Of a stretch of 64,000 bases of DNA, positions 47,674 to 61,488 are shown piece after piece (the stretch's first letter is position 1; every line of letters starts with the position of its first letter). This DNA comes from Combretum micranthum (lineage: Eukaryota; Streptophyta; Magnoliopsida; Myrtales; Combretaceae): positions 620,001 to 684,000 of the forward strand of contig JAMXBD010000689.1 of NCBI GenBank assembly GCA_024138025.1, read 5' to 3'. Both the position numbers and the translations under genes were made by a program. The notes beneath the pieces were generated by a model. It ran no database searches and had not been told where the DNA came from. It saw only the letters and a list, made by a program, of their open reading frames with translations.

Positions 47674-49801
47674 TTTACTTGTACTGGTTTTCTATTTTCA
47701 GCTCAATACATATACTATAACTATAGCTATTGTCCCGCCTCAAAATATGGCTTAGTAGGATTGCCTTAAAGTTATCATACCATGTGTCAACTCATAATAT
47801 GAGAATAATCTTGCAAGCCAGAGATTACAAGACTCTATCTTATTTGTTTACTTCATAAAATTTAATTACATGGATATAATATCTTTATTTAAACTTATTA
47901 TGAAATCCGATTTTCTATAGCCTATCAAGATCGCAGAGAATCAGTATCTCCTATCAAATAATAAAAATTGGGTATCAACCAACAAAATATAAGATCTTAC
48001 TTGATTATACAAGTTATCAAATTTTCAATCTAAGTTCATCATAATCTACATCTCTAATCTCAATAAAGTCTGATGGAGAAGCACTCTTCATACAATCCTT
48101 GCCCAATCCCTACTAGTATTATTTCTGCACAAAAATTGTTGGAGGATGAGTGAAACCACGGGCTCAGTGAAATAACCTGACCATACCACACATTAAGCAA
48201 TAAAAAACAAGTTTAATTAGCAAGTGTATATACAAGTACAAGCTTAGATAATTCGGAATCCAAACAGGATGTAGATTTACGTCCTTATCATCGAGGTTGA
48301 AAGGAAGCCATGATGAGTGATATACTGTGCTTAGGAGAGTCATAGAACTAAGGAAGAATGGGTACCATAAACTCTCACAAATTAATTTTAAATATTTCAC
48401 TCTTATCCTTGGAACAAAGAAACTCTATTAAGTATTACCCTTTCATGTCGATACCACGAGTGGTGCTCCTTCGATGCCAGTTTAGTTTCCGCGGAATGAA
48501 TGGAATAAAGATACTCTTGTGTAGAACTAGGAAAAATTATTTAGAAAAACCAAGCACCTTATTACGAAATGCTAATACGTATGGGGTCACACTCCTTATA
48601 ATGCAGTATATACAAATGATGCAATGCATGTCTATTTTCATTTATGGTACTAATAGTTTTTAGTCAGGTTTAAGGTGATCATACAATTTACAAACAAACA
48701 TCAACATGCTTCATATAGTAATTATCATACAATAGAATTATCGCTTATATTATGATAATTTAGCAATCAAGCATACTAAGCATCATGCAGTATATCTAAT
48801 CCCACATGCATACCAGTTGAATATATTATTACAAATAGCTATACTACAACACAAACAATGTGATAAGGTCAAAGTTGCTCCTATTAACATCACTAATTTG
48901 TTGTAATATACTACTGGAAATCCAAGAATTGTTTTATTTTTCCTATAAAATGAGATAATAGATATCTATTACCATACTATTTATTTATATAATGATATTA
49001 ACGGTATTCTTTTAAGTCTTAGTCATCAATTTTAGTATAATTTTATTTACCTAATTAGGAGCCTTATCTTTATATAAGTTATGTTCTTTTGGTACAGTTG
49101 TAGAATTTATATTTATTTAGAGAAGTCCTCCTAATTTTATAGAATATTTTGAATCTTATTTAATAATCCTATCATTAAGCTTTTATTGTTTATGTGATCT
49201 TTTTAATATGTCCACCTTAAGGTAGTTGAAATTTGCTATTTATTGTTTATTTTCATTTTGCTTGTCTTGTTCTTAATTGACATCTATTTTATTTAGGGCA
49301 TTTTCTTCATTCCAGATTTATTTAAGTTTCTCTTCCATTAGTGTCCATATGCTAGTGAATTTTTATTATTTCTCTGTTTGTCAACTTTATCTGTCATATG
49401 TTCATTGAAATTTATATAGTTACATTGTGTTTTTCTTGATCTTATTTCTTGTTATTATCTGTTATTTATGGATTCACATTATTCTTAATTATGATTTATT
49501 TACATTTTCCATTCCTATATACTTACCTATATAAAGTAATTATTGTACAATTATTATAATCTAATCTTTTTTATCTAATATAACAAAAGTGTTTTCTATT
49601 TAAAGGTTATTAAAGTTTAACACTTAACAATATTTAAACATACTAATCTTAAAGTATTTATATTATTTATTAAGTTTTATTTTCTATTTTCTTCTTTTTT
49701 TTATTTATGTATATATGTATATAATACTGTTTTAGACAAAATAGATTTCGTCTAAAAAAAATTTTGCACGTATGCTTGCATCCAACGCTGCCGCCATTGA
49801 G

Positions 49802-49806
49802 CTTTA
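49802..49806. repeat. target-site duplication CTTTA, left copy
   Basis: Repeated at 53827-53831. Unit 1 has the empty site (GAGCTTTAAGTTGCC near 16179) with one CTTTA. Confidence 0.95.
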
Positions 49807-49951
49807 TGTCAGGCCCCGAGGGTATCCTAGTAGTAGTAAACAAGTTACACTTGAATACTATCACTAGATTACCTTCAGTGAATGATAGGTTTTCAAAACA
49901 ACAGGATCTTTTTAGTTGCTTGATAAGAAATAACAAATATATGAAAGAAAT

Positions 49952-50507
49952 TGTTGGTAATTATGCCCTAGGCCAAATAGTTTTATGTTCCCTAATTAGA
50001 TTAGGGATTCTTATATTCGTTAATTATATTATAATTTATTTAATAAATTATAATATAATTATTTATCCCTAATTAGATTAAGGGTAAAAATGTCATTATT
50101 GAATGACATTATAAATAGAACATAAGGGTTTGTCTTTAGGGTTAGACAACACATGCTGTCACATTAGACTGCAGTGAAACACTGTAAACCCTAAAGCAAA
50201 TAACACGAGAGTCGTGATTAGAAAGTTTAATCCCGTTCGAATCTAGAAGGTGTTCTAGATTGTGCTAGCACACAGAGGATCTTTAAGGAGCATTCATTCG
50301 TGTGGATACCGTAGAGGGTGTTTGCGTTTGCAACATCTCAGATCCGAATTTCCAGATTTGAAAAAGTACCAAAAAGGTATGGATCTGAAATCTTTAGCTT
50401 GTTCTGATCTAATCGATACACATGGATACTGGGTTAGGGTTTTCTTTTGATTCCGCTGCAAAAAGATTTGATCTTTATAAAAATTTTAAACCCTTGAAAT
50501 CCCAACA
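49952..50507 (+). mobile_element. copia-like solo LTR nested in the solo LTR
   Basis: 556 bp with TGTTGGTAATTATG at one end and AAATCCCAACA at the other (TGTTGG...CCAACA). Contains TATAAATAG-like CATTATAAATAGAACAT near 50107-50123, consistent with an LTR promoter. No matching 5 bp flanks (GAAAT and ACTTA). Confidence 0.72.
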
Positions 50508-51994
50508 ACTTAGTGAATAAACATTACAAAACTATTACAAATCATATAGTTCTTCTGAAGTACACCACTAAATAATCTATTCTAATAGTACATAACTATT
50601 AAACTAAAATATAACCGTAGGCTTTCAGCTCCTAAGCTCTTACCGGGGCCATACTTCTGGAAGTAACTAACCAGGGTCGTAAAGTAAACCTGAAAAGACT
50701 GTTGGAGTATGAGCGAAACCACAGCTCAGTGAATAACCAGACATATCATACATCACACAAGTTATTAACAAATCATATGCAATGCAAGCACTCAACCATA
50801 TGCACAGATACAAGCTTGGATGATCTAGAATCCAAACAGAAAAAAGATTTACGCCCTCTTTTTAAGGGTTGAAGAAGTAGTACTCAATGACCCACCTGCT
50901 CAGGAGAGACTAAGTACACAGGAGAATCAACGATTTCTCGTTTTAAGGTTATCACTTTGAATATAATTGATTGAACTGACCATCTCCTGCAATCCCCTTA
51001 GAAACTCCCTAAGTATTAATCATTTCAAAGCGATTCTACGGGCGACGTTCTTCGATGCCTTTTAGTTCCTCATAGGACTGCCAGACCAAAGAGAACCTTG
51101 GAAGAACTAACACATTAGAACAACCAAGCGAAAACAGAGATCCGAAATATTAATACGTAGCAGGCTGTCACACCAATATATATGCAATAATGCAATTCGT
51201 GCAATGCATGATCATATTATTTTGTTAATCCAATAATTCTTAATTAATTTCATGGTGACCATACATTACACACAATCATCATTTTACTAATACACATCAT
51301 CAAATCATTTCATTATCGCTTTTGTAAGGATATCTAACAGTCATACAATCAGATTACAACAAACTTTCAAACATTCGTTTGATTATCTTCATTTTACATA
51401 TTCAACTACTTACAAATACAAACAGTATAATATGACTGAATTACTCACCTACTCATCCTGATTCAGTCGTACTAATCAGCTGGTGATGAATAAAAGTATC
51501 CATCAATATAAATTAACTAAATTTCTATATGTGATTAGTGTCATAGACTCGATATTTATTAAGTTTTGGGTACTGACTATTACTAGTTTTGTGTTATTCT
51601 ATACTGATCTTAATATAGAAAATTATCTTTACTTATTACTTCTTAGTTGTCATGTTTCTCTTATTTTATCTCGTATAATTATTTGTTATTTTTAGAAGTT
51701 ACATTACTCAAGAAATTAGCTTATTTCAATTTCCATTCTTACCTATTTCATCTATTTAAAACAAATATTTGACTAATACTAACTTTGATTAACATCTAAT
51801 ATCTTTTCTTAATTTTAAGGTTTTAATGAATATTAGATATTAATCTAAATATGTCTGAATACTTGTATTTACTTAACTATATAATAAATTCGCATATTAT
51901 CATATATATATATATATATATATTATACTAAATAGATGTATTGTATATGTATATGTATTATATATGTTCGGTGTTTGTTAAAACAAGCTTTCGT

Positions 51995-52300
51995 TGGAGA
52001 ATTTTGAGTGTACGCCGGCTAAAGGCCGCTGGCCTTCAAACCCAAGTGCCGGTGTAAACTTGATTTCAAAGATTATTTCATATTAGGTGCACCGGCTTTG
52101 AAAGCTGTCGGCTTTAACGTACGCCGGTCCTATGCGTCCGGCGTAATCTATTAGATAGCCGGCTTACGTTCAACTTTTACGTGAAAAATTATTTTACATA
52201 GCTTGATCAATGTAGGCCGTCTCACGCTGCCGGCCTATCCATGTAAGCCGTCGGCGTTGAGCGGTTACACTGCCGGCCTTTGAGGCAGAGTGTTGGTACT
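51995..52300. repeat. CCGGC-rich island inside the LTR
   Basis: About a dozen variants of CGCCGGC, GCCGGCT and GTCGGC within 300 bp of a roughly 70 percent AT element. Related island at 16142-16415 in unit 1 and 53840-54065 in unit 2. Confidence 0.7.
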
Positions 52301-53826
52301 GTTCATCATCTTCCTCCTCTGCCCGATTTTGTCTTCAAATTTTTACAGTTAAAACATGCTCAAATATATATAAGTGTTTATATATCATATATAAGGACAT
52401 AAAACACGTTTGAACACGTTTAAAAGCATATATATTTAGATCTCGATCTTAGATATATAAAACTAGAGTTTTGGAGTTTTACCTTGTTTGAGCTCGTTCG
52501 ATGAAATCTGAAGCTCGTGGTTGTGTTTATTACGTTCCTAAGATTATTAGAAGTCATTTATAAAGCTTAGATTTGAAAGGAAATCATTTGAACTTTCTCA
52601 ACTTACCTTTGAACTTGTTTTCAAGGGTTTTTCGTTTTGTTTTTCCTTCGATCCGAACTTGAATGTTTTGTTCGGTTTGATTTTTGTTTCCAGGTAGTTT
52701 TAGTTGTTGGTTGAGAGTGGATTCATTCTGGAAATTTGAGAGTTAATGGAGTTTGTTTGTTTCTTCATCATTAGCTTTAAACACTCATATATATAGGAGG
52801 AGGAGAAGGAGACTTCGGCTGCGTCTTTCATCCGAATTTTCCTCCAAAATGATCTTCATTCAGCTGTTATTTTCATCCTAATCAATGCTAGGATGAGCTG
52901 TCATCTTTTGATTGGCTATTGAGGTTGATTTGGTTGACAAGGAATGCATTATTGATCCAAAAATCCAACTCCTCTTCTTCTTCGAATTTCCACCGAATGC
53001 AGCCGAAAAGAATATGTATATATATTAGTTTATTTATTTAATTGAGTTTTGAGTTAATTTAACAAGTTATAAGGGCACAATTAGCTAATATTTGGAAGTT
53101 TTTGTACAAAAATATGTTTATAGAAGTATACAAAACACTTAGATTTTCAAATAATACAATTTTAGGTTTTATATATACGTAGTTATTTATTCGTATAATT
53201 TTATCTCCTGCGATTAAAATTTCTTAAGCTCATTAGGTCAAATTTTGTTTTAGGCTTTAATAGCTTAAGAAAACTCAAATTAAAACAATAGCGTGATTCG
53301 ATTATTTGTTTGGAGTTCAGATTTTGAGTTATTCAACATTTTATATTTCCGTTGTGTATTTAAAATCTTATCGGTTTATCTTTGGGTCATCGTTTTCTGT
53401 CTATAAGCGTAACTACTTATTTATTTAGTATCGCTTTTGATACAGAAGCTAAACTATATATGTATCTTTAGTTTTGATACTTAACGTGAAATCTTATTAG
53501 TAGCTTTTAATTTTAACTAGGAATCTTGAATTTAGGGTTTAAGTCTAAATATAAGCTCATTACTACTCGTTGTTCCAATCTCGAATCATTATCAAGAGAA
53601 AAAAAAATCATTTAATCTCTATAGTCTATTTTTCTATTTAAATCTATTTGTATATCAAGTTTCGGGTCTTGAAGAAATTCTTTATTACAAATTCTAAATC
53701 CTTTATCTAATCAAATTCTATATATTGATCTATTCTTAGACTTTAATTAGAATCTAAATCTATTATCTAATCCATACAATCTATTGTAAGGTCGTGTACT
53801 AATGTAGAAAATTCTCGGGGTTTACA

Positions 53827-53831
53827 CTTTA
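53827..53831. repeat. target-site duplication CTTTA, right copy
   Basis: Exact copy of 49802-49806; the host LTR continues as AAGTTGCC. Confidence 0.95.
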
Positions 53832-55498
53832 AGTTGCCGGTGTTCGCATGTAATAGAATTTACGCGACTTCACTCCAGTGTACACTAGCTCGAAGACCAC
53901 CAGTGTACCAACGTACATCGCCGGTGTAGATATGTACGCCGTTGGCATTCATGTATTTTTATTTGTAACAAATATTTTACATAACATTTTCCAAAGAACA
54001 TGGTATGTAGGCTGCTAATTTTTCTATGTACGCTGCTGTGTATGGCTGGTGTAGGCACTGTTCATCATTTCCTTTGTTTTTTCTGTTTCGTTTTTCAAAA
54101 ATTGCCTCGTCCTATATGTATTATATCTGTATGTTTAATTATTTTTGAGTGTTTTGACATGATCATAAGCTACTGTTCATGATCTATCAATACATATAAC
54201 ATCTCATAATCTTCATAACTTGTGATTTTCTATCTTATATATATATATATATATATATCACAATGTATAATAGAGTTTTAAAGTTGAATATTACCTTGTG
54301 TGGAGTTGCTAAGGTGATGTTTTGACTCTTGCCCAAGCTTGACATGAACCTAAGTTGATAATAACATTGTTTAAGCTAATGTTTAATACTCATAATAACT
54401 TAAAACGAATTTTTCCTTACCTTAGCTTGTTGATTTCCTAAGCTTGTATATGTATGCCTTATTGAAGCTTGGCAATGGTTGTTTTTGCGTGTGTTTTGTG
54501 TTGTTGTTTTGAGCTGATATGGTGTTGTTGTTTTTAGGTGATGATGGGTGTCTTAATTGCTTTGTTTGTAGTGAATTATGAGAGGTATTTGTAGGCAAGG
54601 AACAACTGTTTTTCCTAAGAAAATTTCAACAAAAGAGTTGGTTGTCCAACGAAAACCAACTTGTATTTGCTTAGTTTCATTGCATTTAAGGTGGTGTTTA
54701 GTTGGAGATCTTTGGTTAGTTAGATCCTTAGTCATATTGACTTTCTTGTGTGTAAATTTGAGCTATTTGCTCATGGAATTCAGTTGCTGCATTTTTAAGG
54801 AAGTCTCAACTACCATTCTACACAATTTGCACAAAAAATGAACAGTTATTATTATAATCTTATTTAGTTGATTATTTATCTTAGTTTTAGGATAGTTTAT
54901 CAAAATAAACAGGTATATTTATGTTAGTTATTCAGGATTTTTGCCTTTAAAAATTTATTTAATGCTTCTACAAATTTTCTAAATTGTCTTTGAGTTCAAA
55001 TTTGAGTTTAAAATTTACGCGATTAATTATTTTTAAGGTTTTATCTCATGCAATTAAGGTTTTCTAAGTTCAATAGGCTAATTTTGGTTTCAGTCTCTAA
55101 GAGTTTTAGAATTCTCTAATTAGGATAATGGTGTAATCTAAATTTTTATTTGAAGTCTAGATTGTTAGTTATAGATATGCTTTTGCTCCCATTATGTGTT
55201 TATAACTATAACGGTTCATTCTTAAATTATCGTTTTAATCTATAACTTTATTGATTATTTACTATTTAATGCGCTTGAATCATCATCTTAATTATTTCTA
55301 TATTTTGAGTTTTTGATACCCACTACAAAATCTTGTCTTTAGTATCTTTGAGGATCAAAAAGATTTTTTATTTGGATTTTTAGATTATAAATTAGTTTAT
55401 TACTACTCATAAGTTTATTCTAAAATGTTATTGGATCATAAGTTAATATCTATTTTACATTTGCTATTCTATTCATTATAAAAATTCTCGGGGTTACA

Positions 55499-58400
55499 AG
55501 ATTATATTATGATTTTATTCTCTATAGACTCAATTTTTTCTAATTAAAATATTAGTATAATTCAAATAATTAATTAACGTTTAAATTCTTTACTATTGAT
55601 AAGTTTTTTTTATCTTTTTGCGTATTTCATAATTCTAAGAATTTATCTTTAAACCATCTTTTTATAACCAATAGGTTCTAGAAATTAATCATCTTTTATT
55701 GTAATTAAAATTTAAGGTCAACTATGATTATTTGTTGAATTATTGATTCTTGTCATAGAATATTATGTTTACTGTATATGAATTATTTATCCTAATTATT
55801 AATAATAGTAATTTTATAGCACTATTTTATAGTTTTAAAATATTAAAGATAATTGAAAATTATTGTACTATTATTAGAATCTTATTTTTCTAAGTATTTA
55901 ACTTAACGAAATTGATTTTGAATTTTAAAGTAACGATTAGTTTATCATCGATCATTACTTGTTTAAAGTTATGGAAGTCATAATTTGCATTTTGAAATTT
56001 CATTGGCAAGGATTCTAATTTTTCTAACTATAATTAAATTTATTTATACTTTAATAATTTTAATAACTTCAAATGACGAAAAATTGGGAGTGATTTTTGC
56101 TACTTTTTATTATAGTTTTTTATGATTCTATACTATATTTTTAGTAATTATGTTATGTAAAATTAGAGGCATTATAGCTATGATACCACTTATTGAGAAA
56201 GAAAAAAAAAAAGAGAAAAATTACATGCACAACGCATGTACACACTATAGTGAAAATAAGTAAGATCTTCTTTTTTCCCTATACATATAATATAGGCTTC
56301 ACAAATATAAAATTTTTAAGCGAATAAAAAAATTAGTCGACATATTATTTGAATCCATATAGTCATCTGCGTATGAACGAAAAAAAATTTAAGAATTTAA
56401 AATCTAAATGCTAAAATTCAAGATTAAACGACTTTTTGAAGCATATCTAGAAGATATAATTATAATATATGCTTAAAATTTTCCAACTAATTTAACACTG
56501 ACCCTGGTCAAAAGCAATTCATGGTAAAGGTTTTCTCACAACTTCACCCAACCCACCCTAGGTTTGGTTCTTCTCGTTGCTTTACTTTTTGAATTTTGTG
56601 CTTTGTTTTGCTTTCTTGGAATTCCAATATGACTCCATGGTATGGTCTATACAGACGATACTCTTCACTTTTTGGATTTGGGATCTCCTTTATATGGTGA
56701 CATGGTCTTCATTGTTCACAAATGAGAAACTCAAACGATACACTTCTTTTGATCTCAAATACGAGTATCAGGTTCAATTTTTCCTTCCATAATAAATTTA
56801 AAAAAAATGTATAACTATGAAATTTTAAAGTTCGTTGTTGTTTCTGTTCTTTCCCCCCCCCCCCCCCCCCCCCATTTTTATATGGCCATTCAACATAGAT
56901 ATTTCAATATTAATCACTTTGCATATATTATAATATGTAAACGTATATGTCTCGTCAAGCATAAGAGCGATATAATTCATTATAAACAATAAATAATTAC
57001 ATTAGTTGATGGTAAATTCTTTTTCCATACTAAATACAACTTTTTTATATTTTCCTTAGTTTGCTCTGTTTTTCTCTATTTTATGTAATATCTGAAAAAA
57101 AACATAAAAAGTCAATGTTTATGGATAAATTTAAATAAAATATTAACGTTTTAAATAATTAAAAAAATAAATTAAAGTTTTACAAAATATGTCAAATAAG
57201 GGGTGAATATTTTATCTATTAAAAAAAAGAGAAATGTTTTAAATGGATGACAAATGGATATAAAAGAGATTCTATTAATAGCTGTGAGATTTTCCTTGAA
57301 ACCACTACAATTAATGTTTATGTATTTTTGTTAAATAATAGTTGAAAATAATAATGTTAGTAGCAGTTGCGTGAGGTGAAGTATTGTCATGGACATGATT
57401 TAAGCAGAATTAGCAAGTGAAGTTAGTGGAAATTATGTAGTTATTTTGTATTATTAAACAACTTTTATATCTCATATATATTGGATGAAAATCAGATCAA
57501 ATATAAAAGTTTTTGCAGAAAATCATCATTACTTTCGTTTGTTTCTCCTTCTTTAAAACCTTCAGTTTTTACAATAGATTCTTTATTTGCATACTTATAT
57601 ATAATTTTAACTATTTAAACAGTAATATTTTATTTAACCTACTTTATAAAATATTAATTAGTTTTTTTTTAACACTCAAAAACTTACATCAACATTGATA
57701 TTTTCCTAGATAATTCTCTTCATTTCTTTAATCATCACCTCACCGGTTACCTGGAAGCGTGTTCAAGGATAAAAATAATTTACTTGTTCAACTTGATCAC
57801 ACAAGTTCATAGACAAAGCGTGATGTTCCAGACAAAGCTTAGCCTTCTCGGGAATATATATATATATATATATATATATTGTATAACCTTATTTTTGTTA
57901 AATTACTGACGGTGTCCCATTTGCTGAATCACGGTGCATATGCCCACAATGACGGTGCTGCACATGAAACCATTGGACCGCACATGCCGTAATGACAAAG
58001 CTTTCTTGATCTCTTATTCCCACTAAAAAAGCTAAAGGGGAAAGGTTTCCCATCGCGGTTGCCTTGACTTTAAAACATTGTAGAATTTTAATTAAGGAAA
58101 TTAAAAAATATCCTTTCTTAAAGTTTTATTAATTATCTTTTAAAAGAGAATTTCTTCCTTCTAGAGAGATCTTTTACTCATTATTAAAAAATTACAACTC
58201 CATTTCTATGATATGTAATTTCTGTAAACCAAGAGTATTATGATATTATATCATCGAAAAACAAAAAAACACATTTATATATGCAAATATAAAATAAGAC
58301 GACATCTAACTCTGTTCACATAAAGACTGATGAGCCAAAAAAAAAAAAAAATGGCAACTATAATTGGCCAAGAGGAAAAAAAAACCATACTATGAGCCTA

Positions 58401-58595
58401 TCATGTTGCCTTTTTTGACATATGCAATATAAAATAAGACGAAATCTAAATGCATTTACATAAAAGACTAATGAGGAATAAAAAAAAATGCACACTAATT
58501 TTTTTTTATCTTTTACTTTAGTAATTATATTGGTAAATTAAATTGTAAATATAGCTTTTCAATTTGATTCATTCATATTTAGACTGTTATATATA
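55499..58595. other. AT-rich spacer, no gene recognised (unit 2)
   Basis: Homologous to 17669-20744. Holds a 21-base C run (56853-56873) and AT microsatellites near 57853-57880. Short frames are not conserved with unit 1. Confidence 0.75.
56853..56873 (+). repeat. poly-C tract, 21 C
   Basis: Uninterrupted C run in AT-rich DNA, inside the about 178 bp (56705-56882) that unit 1 does not share. Confidence 0.95.
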
Positions 58596-59574
58596 TGTCC
58601 TGCCTTGAATAGGGTCAAGATATATTTTGTTTCATCATGTATAACACTTAAGCGTCATATGCAAAGGCTATCCTAAACTATTTGTTTATCGCAATCATTT
58701 GTTAATTAATTTTAGATTTTGAAATCATTTAATTAGGCTTTAAAATCACGAAATTATACAGTGGATGAGTAACAAAAATACCTAAGGTAGATGATTAGCA
58801 ATACAATGAGAATGATAAATGATTTTACAACTATGAGCATAACTAAACCCTCAAAAGAGATATGAATTTGAAAGACATCTACAACTTTCATTTGAGAATA
58901 CACATTGCTCAGTGTTCCTAGCCACTCTACTCATCAACAAATTGGCACAGATCTGTCTTGTACATATAAGCATCAAGTTGAAACCACCAACACCTGAAAA
59001 AGAAAGAAATGAGTTGAAACCTAGTACACAATAATGCAATCACACATGATTTGGTATACGCACATAAACTATATCTAATGCAATAACCAACAGGTTATAG
59101 TTATTATTCATGGCGATTCAAACAATATGTGAGCACTCACACTTCGGACAATAAGCCATGGGAATCTAAGGGTCCTGAGTAGCAGTAATTGCTGAGAGAG
59201 TTGATTAAAGTAGGACGAATACCTTTACCTCCTAGAGAAATTTCTATATAATAGTCTTGTTCAGAGTTCACAGCCGTTACGCATCTCTAGCTTGAATTGA
59301 ACAATAGATGACAAAAATACATTCAATTATTAGGTCATCTTTAGGTTTTAGTTCATTTGAGATGCCTACCCTAGGTAAACAACACATATGTCATTGTGTA
59401 CATGATATCATATTAGTAGTTGGTAATTGATCACATGGTAGACAAAAGATTGAACGAATATCTATTCCAGAAAGATTAATCGGTATAAGAATTGTGTATA
59501 CAAACTAGTGATTCAAGTCATATTGATTAGCAAATTAAGATAAGGACCTACAGTATAAGGCCTTGAGTTGTATT

Positions 59575-60440
59575 TGAATTAAGTCCATTTAAGATGGCTG
59601 GGGTTAGGTGAGTTGGACTAAGCTAATTGAATTTACTATTAAGATGTATTGAGCCTCTGGGGATCTTAAATTAAGCCTAACAAGAAATTACCTAGATTTT
59701 ACATTTTTAGGGTAATAGGCTTTAGGGTTTAGTAATTGAGTCCATTAAGGAGTGCAAATAACAAATTAGGTGGAATTTAGCTCTATTTTGAAATTAGGTC
59801 CAATTAGAATAATATTGGATATTGGACTTAAAAATTTAGTTCAAGCTTACTAGAAATGAATTTTTCTCCTAATTAAGCTATTGAACTTTCTAATTTCCTA
59901 TTTAGGCCAATTAAGCGTATTTTAAGGCATTTGGGCCCATGCAATGAATTTAGACCCAATTAGTTAATCCAATACGTGGAATTGATAATGAACTTAAAAT
60001 ATTTTAACATGAGACCCAATTGAAATAGGTAACGTGTATCGGGCCCTTAATTTAGAACTTAAGCCCATAAAGTATAAAAATTAGATATATACTACATTTG
60101 GGAGTTTAGGCCTTAATTAGCTGGAAAAAACTTGATAAGATTTAGACTGGATCCATTTGGAGTGTGTAGGCCTAGTTGGCTAGAAATTATGTTTTTGGGC
60201 CTGAGATTATATTTCTAAACAAATTTTAGTTGATAAAACCCACTTGTAGTTATTTAGTCAATATGGACCATAATTTATTATTTAAACCCAATTGATACTA
60301 AATTTATCTACTAATTCAAATTTTATATTTGTCTAAGCCCAAATATTTATAAAAGCCCATCTTAATACTAATACCTTTTTGAAGCTCAATTTGGCTAATG
60401 GGCCTATTTATCTAATCTTATGACCCAAATCATTTATTTA
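59575..60440. repeat. GGCCCA / GGGCCC-like motif array, unit 2
   Basis: Matches 21715-22560 motif for motif apart from a few substitutions, for example TTTGGGCCCATGC and ATCGGGCCCTTAA. Confidence 0.65.
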
Positions 60441-61488
60441 GACCATAGGTTCATATTCATCCTAATTTAATTGAATAAATAACTTTATTAAGTCAAATTG
60501 TGATTAAATTAATCTAACCTACATTTTACTAAATCTAAATCATGCTCAGTTCATTCAATTCATTTTCGGTCCAAAAATAAAATCATTTTAAATATCAGAA
60601 GAATTAGATATTAAGACAATTTTTTTTTTTCAAGATGCAATACATAAATATTTATTAAATTTTTATCCTATCAACTCATTAAATCATGTAAAAATACAAG
60701 TCAAATAAACCCTATTATGTCAGCATATTTGTTACAAATAATGCTGACAAAATCATAAAGCTATTCGAATAAATCCTAAAATGCTTATTTAACCAAAAAA
60801 AAGAAAAGAAATCCTAAAATCATTCTTTGTTTCGGCACATTTCATGTCTCCATTTTATGTTGTTTATTTTATTTATCATTTGTATTATTTCACATAGTCA
60901 TCCGCATGACAGGGCACATTTATTCCGCATACATAAACTGCCGACATTGATAATATATGTATATATTTACGCAGAGTCATTAATCATCTAGGTTCATGAA
61001 TTGCTGATATAGACTATATACTAGCAAAATAGAATCAACACCCTTCACTATCCATCTCTTATGAAGTTGACAAAACTCCTTTTGCCTCTAACCGTAATTC
61101 CTCTTAAATATCACCTAAATTTCAAAAGAGAATAAGAGATCACTAGGGTTTGTAGATGGATAAATGAATAGATATTGTATAGAGTACATTGTACGTAGTG
61201 TTAATGGGTCTTGTTTGGTGTTTTGGTGCTTAATTTAGGTGTGTTAAGTGTGGAATTTGCTGCTAGAAATGGGGTAATTGGGGTGCTGCTTTAGGGTATT
61301 CCCAGGGTTTAATTTGTCAAATGAAAAGTGGGAAAAGATAAGGATAATGGATGTCTCATGGGGGAAGCTTCTAGAGCTTAATAAGATGGCATATTTAAAA
61401 TTCTACTGAAAACGTATTAAGAGAAGGATGATGATGCCTAGGCTTCTAGAAGATTAAGGAATGGACTATGGATTAGGTTGCGTAGTGG

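Larger units (their letters stand above)
49807..53826 (+). mobile_element. solo LTR, family 2, unit-2-specific insertion
   Basis: 4020 bp from TGTCAGGCCCCGAG to CTCGGGGTTTACA with exact CTTTA duplications and a matching empty site in unit 1. Internally it is a diverged relative of the LTR it landed in (shared stretches around GAGCGAAACCACAGCTCAGTG and AGATTTACGCC). Single LTR without internal domains, so recombination between two LTRs removed the interior after insertion. It contains a second nested LTR (49952-50507) and a CCGGC-rich island (51995-52300). Confidence 0.92.
47731..55498 (+). mobile_element. long LTR (family 2), unit 2, split by a later insertion
   Basis: Orthologous to 14096-17668: starts TGTCCCGCCTC and ends CTCGGGGTTACA. 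Interrupted at 49807-53826. It keeps 170 bp (about 54900-55070) lost from unit 1 between short ATAG repeats. No coding domains. Confidence 0.75.

Noticed and set aside
50262..50450. 62-codon ORF inside the copia-like LTR
   Set aside because: LTR leader sequence; short, with no homologue recognised.
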